From contig JBOICV010000042.1 of assembly GCA_050740255.1 (NCBI GenBank), positions 1-47,972 of the forward strand: a stretch of 47,972 nt of DNA, in the 5' to 3' direction. Made by a program: the position numbers and the translations under genes. Of this stretch, positions 15,852 to 22,862 are shown piece by piece. The number at the start of each line of letters is the position of its first letter. Within the stretch, counting starts at the first letter, position 1. The notes under the pieces are model-generated. The model made no database searches, was not told the origin of the DNA, and worked only from the letters and a program-made list of their open reading frames with translations. The stretch is from JBOICV01 sp050740255 (lineage in GTDB: Bacteria; Pseudomonadota; Gammaproteobacteria; Nevskiales; JBOICV01).

Positions 15852-17428
15852 ACGGTACTTACGGCGCGATCGTCATCGGCTCGGGCTTCGGTGGAGCCGT
15901 GTCCGCCTGCCGTCTGGCTGAGGCGGGTGAACGGGTGCTGGTGCTGGAGCGGGGCAAGCGCTGGCAGGCGGAGGAATTTCCGCGCGCGCTCGAAGATCAG
16001 TGGTTGTTCGATGTGGATGAGCCGGAAGAGCAGCATGGCTGGATAGACCTGCGCCTGTTCCGCCACGTTGGCGTGATTCAGGGTGCAGGCGTCGGCGGCG
16101 GCTCGCTGATTTATGCCAATGTATCCGTGCCGGCCGAGCGTTTCGCGTTCGAGTCGGGCTGGCCGGCTGAGATCACTTTCAACGAGTTGGCGCCACACTA
16201 CGCGACTACCGGCCGCATGCTGGACGTGCAGGAGCTTCCGGAAGGGCAAACCACCAAGCGGCTTGAGCTGATGCGCGAGGCCGCCGCCGCCATCGGCGAT
16301 GTTGACCGCTTCCGCAAGCTGCCGCTGGCGGTACGCTTCGATCCGCAGTGGTCTTACGCCACCTGCGCGCCGCACGACAAGTCCAAATCACATTTTCAAA
16401 CCAATGCTTTCGGCCGCCAGCAGGGAACCTGCATCCACTGCGGCAATTGCGACATCGGTTGTCCGGTAGCGGCGCGCAATACGCTCGATCTCAACTATCT
16501 CGCCGTCGCTGAGGATCACGGCGCCGAGATCCGGCCGCTGCATCTGGTGCACAGTATCGAGCGTATCGGTGATGGTTACCGTGTGCACTACAAGCGACTT
16601 GATACGGGTGGCATCGAAAGCGCGACGGCGACACGGGTCATCGTCGCTGCCGGTTCGCTGGGTTCAACCGAACTGCTGTTGCGTTGCCGGGATCAGCACA
16701 AGACTTTGCCTAAGCTCTCGCAACAGCTTGGACGCGGCTGGTGCGCCAATGGCGATTTTCTCTCCCCTGCCATCTTTGATGATCGCGAAATCTCACCCAC
16801 CTGGGGGCCGACCATCACTGCGGCGATTGATTATCTGGATGGTTCCGACGGCGGGCGGCGCTATTTCGTCGAGGACGGCGGCTTTCCCGACGTGATCGGC
16901 AATCTGATGCGCGCCGCGCTGGTGCGCAAACCCGGTCTCGGCAGCACCTTGCTCTATCTCATCTGGCGTTATGCGCTGCGTGGCCGGCTGCGGGGCCGCA
17001 ATGTTATGTCTAGTCTTATGCCGTGGTTCGGGCAGGGTGTGGATTGCCCGGACGGCGTGATGACGCTCAAACGCCAGTGGTTTCGGCGGCATAAGCGGCT
17101 GATGCTCGACTACGACGTCAAAGCTTCGAGGCCAGTGGTGCAGGCCCTGATCGATCGTCATCGGCGCCTGACTGAAGCGACTGGCGGCAGTATCATCGTG
17201 CCGCCAAGCTGGAGCTGGTTTCACTACCTGATCACGCCGCATCCGCTCGGCGGCTGCAATATGGGCCGCGACTCGGCCAACGGCGTGGTGGATCACCGGG
17301 GCGAAGTGTTCGGCTATCCGGGGCTTTATGTACTTGACGGTTCCATAGTGCCGCGCGCGCTGGGGCTTAATCCGTCGCGCACGATTGCCGCGCTTACCGA
17401 GCGCTCCATGTCGCTAATGCTGCAGTAA
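15848..17428 (+). CDS. GMC-family flavin oxidoreductase, cholesterol-oxidase-like
   Basis: A protein of 526 residues. The FAD-binding motif GSGFGG (11-16) and the E in VLVLERG mark the Rossmann fold; QGAGVGGGSLIYANV is the GMC signature region. A cysteine cluster CIHCGNCDIGC (~195-205) occurs in the cholesterol-oxidase-like branch. The C-terminal catalytic region has HPLGGCNMG (~464) and DGSIVPRALGLNPSRTIAALTER. Members of this branch oxidise 3-hydroxysteroids or related polycyclic alcohols; sterol use here is inferred. No signal peptide is seen, so it is probably cytoplasmic or membrane-associated. It is coupled to the upstream accessory gene and is followed after 10 bases by the alpha/beta hydrolase. 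Confidence 0.88.
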   Translation: MNGTYGAIVIGSGFGGAVSACRLAEAGERVLVLERGKRWQAEEFPRALEDQWLFDVDEPEEQHGWIDLRLFRHVGVIQGAGVGGGSLIYANVSVPAERFAFESGWPAEITFNELAPHYATTGRMLDVQELPEGQTTKRLELMREAAAAIGDVDRFRKLPLAVRFDPQWSYATCAPHDKSKSHFQTNAFGRQQGTCIHCGNCDIGCPVAARNTLDLNYLAVAEDHGAEIRPLHLVHSIERIGDGYRVHYKRLDTGGIESATATRVIVAAGSLGSTELLLRCRDQHKTLPKLSQQLGRGWCANGDFLSPAIFDDREISPTWGPTITAAIDYLDGSDGGRRYFVEDGGFPDVIGNLMRAALVRKPGLGSTLLYLIWRYALRGRLRGRNVMSSLMPWFGQGVDCPDGVMTLKRQWFRRHKRLMLDYDVKASRPVVQALIDRHRRLTEATGGSIIVPPSWSWFHYLITPHPLGGCNMGRDSANGVVDHRGEVFGYPGLYVLDGSIVPRALGLNPSRTIAALTERSMSLMLQ

Positions 17429-17438
17429 GGAGGCAAGC

Positions 17439-18578
17439 ATGAGTCGCCAGATTCCGCTGCATACGCTTGAAGGTGTCCGCAACGCTGAGATCACTACCCA
17501 TCGGTTTTCGACCGAGGACGGCCTGCAGCTCTCATTGCTGCGTTTCTGCCGCGAGCCTAGCGACGATGTGGTGCTGCTGATACACGGCTGCACCACTTCC
17601 TCCGACATGTTCATTCAGCCCGAACACTACAACCTGGTCAGCTATTTGCTGGATCATGGGTATACGGACGTCTGGTCGCTCGACTATCGGATGAGCAACC
17701 GCCACCCATACAACCTGCAGCCCAATGACTTCAGCATGGACGATGTCGCGCTCTACGATCACCCGGCGGCCATCCGCAAGCTGCGCGAAGTCGTGGGGGA
17801 GGGCACAGCCATTCACGTGATCAGCCATTGCCTGGGCGCGATGACCTTCGCCATGGCCTTGTTCGGACAGACCGTGCACGGCATCCGCTCCTGCATCGCG
17901 AATAGTGTGTTCCTGACGCCGCGCGTGCCATTGTGGTGCTGGATCAAGGGCTTGTTCTTTCCGTTCCTGATAGAACGGGTCCTGCGGCAGCCTTACGTGA
18001 GTCCGCTCTGGGGCGAGCAGCGCGGCTGGGGCTTCGGCAAGCTGATTGCCAAAATCATGTCGCTGGTGCATCGAGAGTGCGACGTCCCTGCCTGCCATAT
18101 GCTCTCCGAGATGTGGGGCGCCGGGTTTCCCGCGGTATACCGGCACGAGAACATGGACGAGATCACCCACCGCCGCACCGGCGATTTATTCGGCGGCGTG
18201 CGGATGAACTATTCCCGGCATAGCCTGAAGATGGCGCGGCAACAGCGCACGGTGAAGATGACCCCGCGGGATGCGCGCTACTCAAGCCTGCCGGACGACT
18301 ATTTTGCGAACGCGAAAACCGTTGCAACACCCTGTCTGCTGATTAGCGGCGAACACAACCGGGTGTTTCTCGACAGCAATGCCTGTTGCCATGAGGAGCT
18401 GGAGCGACACGCTCCGGGCCGCCATCAATTCCATCTGTTTCCGCGTTACGGCCACCAGGACATATTCATGGGCAAGCGCGTTGATCAGGAGATTTTCCCG
18501 ACCTTGCTGGCGTTTCTCGATCGGCACAGAACGAGTCAGGCGGTGCCGGAATTGAAGTTCGGATCAGGCCAAAACTGA
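17439..18578 (+). CDS. Alpha/beta hydrolase with Cys in the nucleophile position
   Basis: A protein of 379 residues with a near-perfect ribosome-binding site (AAGGAGG). The fold is shown by VVLLIHGCTTSSDMF (oxyanion region) and the nucleophile elbow HVISHCLGAM. There Cys131 replaces the usual Ser, and Ser129 replaces the first Gly of GxSxG. The likely catalytic His is in PRYGHQDIFMGK near the C terminus. The usual Asp position before it (LISGEHNRVF) has no Asp, only Glu and Asn. From memory, AHCVG-type hydrolases with this Cys accompany or are fused to cholesterol-oxidase-like GMC enzymes. Dienelactone hydrolase is a precedent for a Cys nucleophile in this fold. Substrate unknown, perhaps a lactone or thioester produced by the oxidase pathway. 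Confidence 0.82.
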   Translation: MSRQIPLHTLEGVRNAEITTHRFSTEDGLQLSLLRFCREPSDDVVLLIHGCTTSSDMFIQPEHYNLVSYLLDHGYTDVWSLDYRMSNRHPYNLQPNDFSMDDVALYDHPAAIRKLREVVGEGTAIHVISHCLGAMTFAMALFGQTVHGIRSCIANSVFLTPRVPLWCWIKGLFFPFLIERVLRQPYVSPLWGEQRGWGFGKLIAKIMSLVHRECDVPACHMLSEMWGAGFPAVYRHENMDEITHRRTGDLFGGVRMNYSRHSLKMARQQRTVKMTPRDARYSSLPDDYFANAKTVATPCLLISGEHNRVFLDSNACCHEELERHAPGRHQFHLFPRYGHQDIFMGKRVDQEIFPTLLAFLDRHRTSQAVPELKFGSGQN

Positions 18579-18588
18579 AGCGTGTCAC

Positions 18589-18617
18589 TTGCCTATCCGC
18601 GCGCCGGGGGCTAACCT
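18589..18617 (+). promoter_or_regulatory. Possible sigma-70 promoter for the thrS operon
   Basis: TTGCCT and TAACCT are separated by exactly 17 bases and lie 67 bases before the thrS start. Matches to consensus are only moderate (4/6 and 3/6), but this is the only well-spaced pair in the 106-base gap after the hydrolase gene. Confidence 0.3.
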
Positions 18618-18684
18618 TTCGCGCCCGTAAAGTTTCAAATCTCAATCACGCGGCCCCGCGTACAGGCCGCCACTGGAGTTTCCA

Positions 18685-20607
18685 ATGCCAATCAGTATCA
18701 CTTTCCCCGACGGCGCCAAGAAGACATTTGACGCGCCCGTCACCGGCCTGCAAATCGCGCAGGGCATCAGCCCCGGCCTGGCCAAGAAAGCCGCGGTGGT
18801 CAAGGTCAACGGCGAACTCTGGGATCTGAACCGCCCGATCGAGCGCGACGCCGCAATCGAAATCGTCACCCGCGACAAGCCGGAAACCCTGGAAGTCATC
18901 CGCCACGACGCCGCGCACGTGCTGGCGCAGGCGGTGCAGGAGCTATTTCCGGGCACGCAAATCACCTTTGGGCCGGCCACCGACGACGGCTTTTACTACG
19001 ATTTCGCGCGGGCCGAGCCGTTCACGGAAGGCGATCTGGAGAAGATCGAGCAGCGCATGCGCGAGATCGTGAAGCGCGATCTGCCGATCCGACGCGAGGT
19101 CTGGCCGCGGGAAGAGGCTATCGCGTTCTTCGAAAAGTCCGGCGAAAAATTCAAAGCGGAGTGGATACGCGAAGGCATCAAATCCGGCGAGGCCATCAGC
19201 ATTTACCGGCAAGGCGATAACTGGCTGGATATGTGCATGGGGCCACATCTACCGTCTACCGGGAAACTGGGCACGGCCTTCAAGCTCACCAAGCTGTCCG
19301 GCGCTTACTGGCGCGGTGACGCCAAGAACGCTCAGCTGCAGCGCATTTACGGCACGGCCTTCGCGAGCGAAGCGGAACTCAAGGATTATCTGCATCGTCT
19401 GGAGGAGGCCGAGAAGCGCGACCACCGCAAACTCGGCCGCAAGCTTGGCCTGTTCCATATGCAGGAAGAAGCGCCAGGCATGGTGTTCTGGCATCCGCCC
19501 GGCTGGGCGCTGTGGCAACAGGTCGAGCAATACATGCGCGAGCTGCTCACGGCCAATGGCTATCAGGAAATTCGCACGCCGCTGGTAATGGACCGCACGC
19601 TGTGGGAGCGCTCAGGCCACTGGCAGAACTTCGGCGAGAACATGTTTACCACTGCCTCGGAGTCGCGCGACTACGCGGTCAAGCCGATGAACTGCCCGGG
19701 ACATATCCAGGTGTTCAATCACGGGCTGCGCAGCTACCGCGACCTGCCCTTACGTCTGGCGGAGTTCGGTTCCTGCCATCGGAACGAGCCCAGCGGCGCG
19801 CTGCACGGCCTGATGCGCGTGCGCGGCTTCACCCAGGACGACGCGCATATCTTCTGCGCTGAAGCGCAAATCGCGGAAGAGGCTGAGCGCTTCATTACAC
19901 TACTGCTGCAGGTTTATGCGGATTTTGGCTTCGCCGAACTGGAATACAAGCTGTCAACCCGTCCAGACAAACGTATTGGCACGGATGCGCAGTGGGATAA
20001 GGCTGAGAAGGCCTTGGCTGCCGCGTTGGACCGCCATGGCTTGAAGTGGCAGTTGCAACCGGGGGAGGGCGCTTTTTACGGGCCCAAGATCGAGTTCTCG
20101 TTGCGCGATTCGATTGGCCGGATCTGGCAATGCGGCACGCTGCAGCTCGACTTCGCCCTGCCGGAGCGCCTGGGCGCGCAGTACGTGGCCGAGGACAACT
20201 CCCGCAAGACACCGGTGATGCTGCACCGGGCGATCCTGGGGTCGCTGGAGCGTTTCATCGGCATCTTGATCGAACACCATGCCGGCAACTTCCCGCTGTG
20301 GCTGGCGCCGGTCCAGGCAATGGTCCTGAACATCACGGAACGGCAGGAAAACTACGCCCGGAATGTGCTCGAAACCCTGCAAAAAGCGGGTCTGCGGGTA
20401 CAGTCGGACTTGAGAAACGAGAAAATAGGCTATAAAATCCGCGAACATACGATTCTGCGCGTGCCTTATCTGCTCATCGTTGGCGATAAGGAGCAGGAAT
20501 CGGGAGCAGTGGCCGTACGTACGCGCTCCGGCGAGGATCTTGGCGCCATGCCTCTTGGGCAGGCCGTCGAGCGTCTGACCGTCGAGACTGCGCGCCGCGG
20601 CCACTAA
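18685..20607 (+). CDS. thrS: Threonyl-tRNA synthetase
   Basis: Charges tRNA-Thr, with proofreading of Ser. It has 640 residues, near the 642 of E. coli. Visible in order: N-terminal TGS domain (MPISITFPDGAKKTFDAPV), editing domain with HDAAHVLAQAV and DMCMGPHLP, class II core with the Cys-His zinc site in KPMNCPGHIQVF, motif 2 FGSCHRNEPSGALHGLMRVR, motif 3 near HRAILGSLERFIGILIEHH, and the anticodon-binding domain. GGAG lies upstream of the ATG. It heads the conserved thrS-infC-rpmI-rplT block; infC begins 27 bases after its stop. Confidence 0.98.
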   Translation: MPISITFPDGAKKTFDAPVTGLQIAQGISPGLAKKAAVVKVNGELWDLNRPIERDAAIEIVTRDKPETLEVIRHDAAHVLAQAVQELFPGTQITFGPATDDGFYYDFARAEPFTEGDLEKIEQRMREIVKRDLPIRREVWPREEAIAFFEKSGEKFKAEWIREGIKSGEAISIYRQGDNWLDMCMGPHLPSTGKLGTAFKLTKLSGAYWRGDAKNAQLQRIYGTAFASEAELKDYLHRLEEAEKRDHRKLGRKLGLFHMQEEAPGMVFWHPPGWALWQQVEQYMRELLTANGYQEIRTPLVMDRTLWERSGHWQNFGENMFTTASESRDYAVKPMNCPGHIQVFNHGLRSYRDLPLRLAEFGSCHRNEPSGALHGLMRVRGFTQDDAHIFCAEAQIAEEAERFITLLLQVYADFGFAELEYKLSTRPDKRIGTDAQWDKAEKALAAALDRHGLKWQLQPGEGAFYGPKIEFSLRDSIGRIWQCGTLQLDFALPERLGAQYVAEDNSRKTPVMLHRAILGSLERFIGILIEHHAGNFPLWLAPVQAMVLNITERQENYARNVLETLQKAGLRVQSDLRNEKIGYKIREHTILRVPYLLIVGDKEQESGAVAVRTRSGEDLGAMPLGQAVERLTVETARRGH

Positions 20608-20634
20608 TTATTTTTGCTGTTGGAGGACTAGCGT

Positions 20635-21153
20635 ATTTCGGAAAAACATGATCGGCGCAACGAGGAAATCTCTGCGCCGCGTTTGCGGGTCATCGCCGCC
20701 GACGGATCGCAACTGGGGTTGATGAGCCGTTACGACGCGCTGCAAAAGGCTCTCGAATCCGGGATGGACCTGGTGGAAATTTCACCCAATGCAGAGCCGC
20801 CGGTCGCCAAGGTCATGGACTACGGCAAGTACCTGTACAAGAAGGACAAGGAAGCGGCCGCGGCGCGTAAGAAGCTCAAGCAGATCCAGACCAAGGAAAT
20901 CAAGATCCGGCCGAACACCGACAAGGGTGATTACGCCACCAAGCTGCGGCAGTTGATCGAATTTCTGGAGGAAGGCGACAAGATCAAGGTCACGCTGCGT
21001 TTCCGCGGCCGCGAGCTGGCTCACCAGGATCTGGGCATGGAGATGATGAACCGCCTGAAGACGGACCTGTTGGAGTTCGGCAACGTCGTGAACGAGCCGA
21101 GAACCGAAGGCAAGATGATGGTCATGGTCATGGCGCCCAAGCCGAAGAAATAG
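20635..21153 (+). CDS. infC: Translation initiation factor IF-3 (AUU start)
   Basis: Binds the 30S subunit, checks the start codon and prevents premature subunit joining. It has 172 residues if read from the ATT at 20635. A GGAGG ribosome-binding site (20622-20626) stands eight bases before it, and the reading frame MSEKHDRRNEEISAPRLRVIAADG aligns with the N-terminal part of IF-3 proteins. No ATG or GTG in this frame would keep the N-terminal domain; the first alternative, TTG at 20683, would remove 16 conserved residues. The rest is canonical: DLVEISPNAEPPVAKVMDYGKYLYKK, LRFRGRELAHQ, MVMVMAPKPKK. In E. coli the AUU start lets IF-3 repress its own translation; the same autoregulation is expected here. 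Confidence 0.95.
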   Translation: MSEKHDRRNEEISAPRLRVIAADGSQLGLMSRYDALQKALESGMDLVEISPNAEPPVAKVMDYGKYLYKKDKEAAAARKKLKQIQTKEIKIRPNTDKGDYATKLRQLIEFLEEGDKIKVTLRFRGRELAHQDLGMEMMNRLKTDLLEFGNVVNEPRTEGKMMVMVMAPKPKK

Positions 21154-21181
21154 ATTTTTTTACAGGATTTGAGAAACTAAG

Positions 21182-21376
21182 ATGCCCAAACTGAAAACCA
21201 AGCGCAGCGCCGCCAAGCGCTTCAAGAAGACCGCCGGCGGCTTCAAGTTCAAGCGTGCGTTCAAGAACCATATTCTGACCAAGAAGAAGAGCAAGACCAT
21301 TCGCCAGTTGCGCAAGCGCGGCCTGGTCGGCGACCGCGACGATCACCGTGTCGAACAGATGATGCCTCACGCCTGA
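21182..21376 (+). CDS. rpmI: 50S ribosomal protein L35
   Basis: A very basic protein of 64 residues beginning MPKLKTKRSAAKRFKKTAGG and containing RAFKNHILTKK and KSKTIRQLRK, the usual L35 pattern and length. It lies 28 bases after infC and 32 bases before rplT in the standard order. The ribosome-binding site is weak (GGATTTGAG), as often seen where L35 and L20 are translationally coupled. Confidence 0.98.
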   Translation: MPKLKTKRSAAKRFKKTAGGFKFKRAFKNHILTKKKSKTIRQLRKRGLVGDRDDHRVEQMMPHA

Positions 21377-21408
21377 GCGTGGGCGTCTTAATTTAGAGGG
21401 AAGCAGTC

Positions 21409-21774
21409 ATGGCAAGAGTAAAACGCGGCGTCACCAGTCGCGCCAAGCATAAAAAGGTTTTGAAGGCCGCCAAGGGTTACTACGGCGCGCGCAGCCGCAC
21501 GCTCAAGGTCGCCCGTCAGGCGGTATTGAAGGCGGGTCAGTACGCCTTCCGCGACCGGCGCGCCAAGAAGCGCAGTTTCCGCGCGCTGTGGATCGTACGC
21601 ATCAATGCGGCGACCAATGTGGCAGGTCTGTCTTATAGCCAGTTCATGCACGGCCTGAAACTGGCCGAGGTCAATCTCGACCGTCGGGTATTGGCGGATA
21701 TCGCCGTGCACGACAAGCCGGCGTTTACCGCATTGATCGAGCAGGCTAAGGCCAGCCTGGCCAAGGCCGCCTGA
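21409..21774 (+). CDS. rplT: 50S ribosomal protein L20
   Basis: A protein of 121 residues that binds 23S rRNA early in 50S assembly. It begins MARVKRGVTSRAKHKKVLKA and includes YYGARSRTLKVARQAV, FRDRRAKKRSFRALWIVRIN and the C-terminal LAEVNLDRRVLADIAV. GAGGGAAG precedes the start. L20 represses its own operon in E. coli; nothing here contradicts that, but the operator was not identified. Confidence 0.98.
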   Translation: MARVKRGVTSRAKHKKVLKAAKGYYGARSRTLKVARQAVLKAGQYAFRDRRAKKRSFRALWIVRINAATNVAGLSYSQFMHGLKLAEVNLDRRVLADIAVHDKPAFTALIEQAKASLAKAA

Positions 21775-21806
21775 TCCAACGTCGCCCGAAAAGAATCTGC
21801 GTAGTA

Positions 21807-21840
21807 GGGGAAGGGCGCTAGCCTTTCCCCTTTTTCTTTT
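21807..21840 (+). terminator. Intrinsic terminator or attenuator between rplT and pheS
   Basis: GGGGAAGGGC and GCCTTTCCCC form a 10-bp stem with one G-U pair and a GCTA loop, followed by TTTTTCTTTT. It lies 32 bases after rplT and 29 before pheS. In E. coli the pheST operon has an attenuator here with a Phe-rich leader peptide (PheM). No Phe-rich leader could be found in this gap, so a plain or partial terminator is more likely. Confidence 0.85.
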
Positions 21841-21869
21841 GTAGGGTCACCTAGGGTCTGTTGAAATAC

Positions 21870-22853
21870 ATGAGCGCCTTAGAGCAATTAATGAGCAGGG
21901 CCCGCGAAGCTGCGCAGGCCGCCGGCGACCTGCGCGCGCTCGACGCCGTGCGCGTGCAGTATCTGGGCAAGAAGGGGGAACTCACCGAGCAGCTCAAAAA
22001 TCTGGCCAAGCTCGCGCCTGAGCAACGCCGTGCCGCAGGCGCAGAGGTTAATGCTGCCAAACAGACGCTCGAGACTTTGCTGGATGCCCGCAAGCTCGAA
22101 CTCGGTCATGCGGATATCGAGCGCAAGTTGGCGGGCGAAGCGATAGACGTGACGCTGCCAGGACGTGGCGAGCAGCCCGGTGGCCTGCATCCGATCACGC
22201 GAACCCTCAGCCGTATTGAAGCGCTGTTCCGCGGTCAGGGCTTCAGCGTTGCGGAAGGTCCGGAGATCGAGGACGACTATCACAACTTCGAAGCGCTCAA
22301 TATTCCGGCCGAGCATCCGGCCCGCGCCATGCAGGACACCTTTTACGTGTTGAATGGCGCGCGCTTGCTTCGCACGCACACCTCGCCGGTGCAGATCCGT
22401 ACGATGCGCAAACAGGCGCCGCCGATCCGCATCATCTGCCCGGGCCGCGTGTATCGCCACGATTTCGATCGCACGCACAGCCCCATGTTTCATCAGGTTG
22501 AGGGTTTGTACGTTGCCGAGCGCGTGACCTTCGGCGAGCTCAAGCACGACATTCAGCGCTTCCTCACCAACTTCTTTGAAGGCGAAATCGAGTCGTTGTT
22601 CCGCCCGTCCTACTTCCCCTTCGTCGAGCCGGGCGCCGACGTGCATATCCGCTGGGGCGAGAAATGGCTCGAAGTCATGGGCTGCGGCATGGTTCATCCG
22701 AAAGTGTTTGAGGCCGTCGGCCTGGACCCGGAACGCTATACCGGCTACGCCTTTGGCCTGGGCGTCGAGCGGCTCGCCATGCTGCGCTATGGCGTGGACG
22801 ATTTACGCCTGTTCTTCGATAACGATTTGCGCTTCCTGCGCCAGTTCGCTTAA
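21870..22853 (+). CDS. pheS: Phenylalanyl-tRNA synthetase alpha subunit
   Basis: The catalytic subunit of the alpha2-beta2 synthetase. It has 327 residues from the ATG at 21870, identical in length to the E. coli subunit; the start MSALEQLMSRAREAAQAAGDL aligns with it. An in-frame TTG at 21861 lies nearer the AGGG box but would add three residues. Class II motifs are visible: FYVLNGARLLRTHTSPVQIRTM, RVYRHDFDRTHSPMFHQVEGL and GCGMVHPKVF, with the motif 3 region GYAFGLGVERLAMLRYG. It overlaps no neighbour and is followed by pheT after 9 bases. Confidence 0.98.
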   Translation: MSALEQLMSRAREAAQAAGDLRALDAVRVQYLGKKGELTEQLKNLAKLAPEQRRAAGAEVNAAKQTLETLLDARKLELGHADIERKLAGEAIDVTLPGRGEQPGGLHPITRTLSRIEALFRGQGFSVAEGPEIEDDYHNFEALNIPAEHPARAMQDTFYVLNGARLLRTHTSPVQIRTMRKQAPPIRIICPGRVYRHDFDRTHSPMFHQVEGLYVAERVTFGELKHDIQRFLTNFFEGEIESLFRPSYFPFVEPGADVHIRWGEKWLEVMGCGMVHPKVFEAVGLDPERYTGYAFGLGVERLAMLRYGVDDLRLFFDNDLRFLRQFA

Positions 22854-22862
22854 AGGCCGCCG

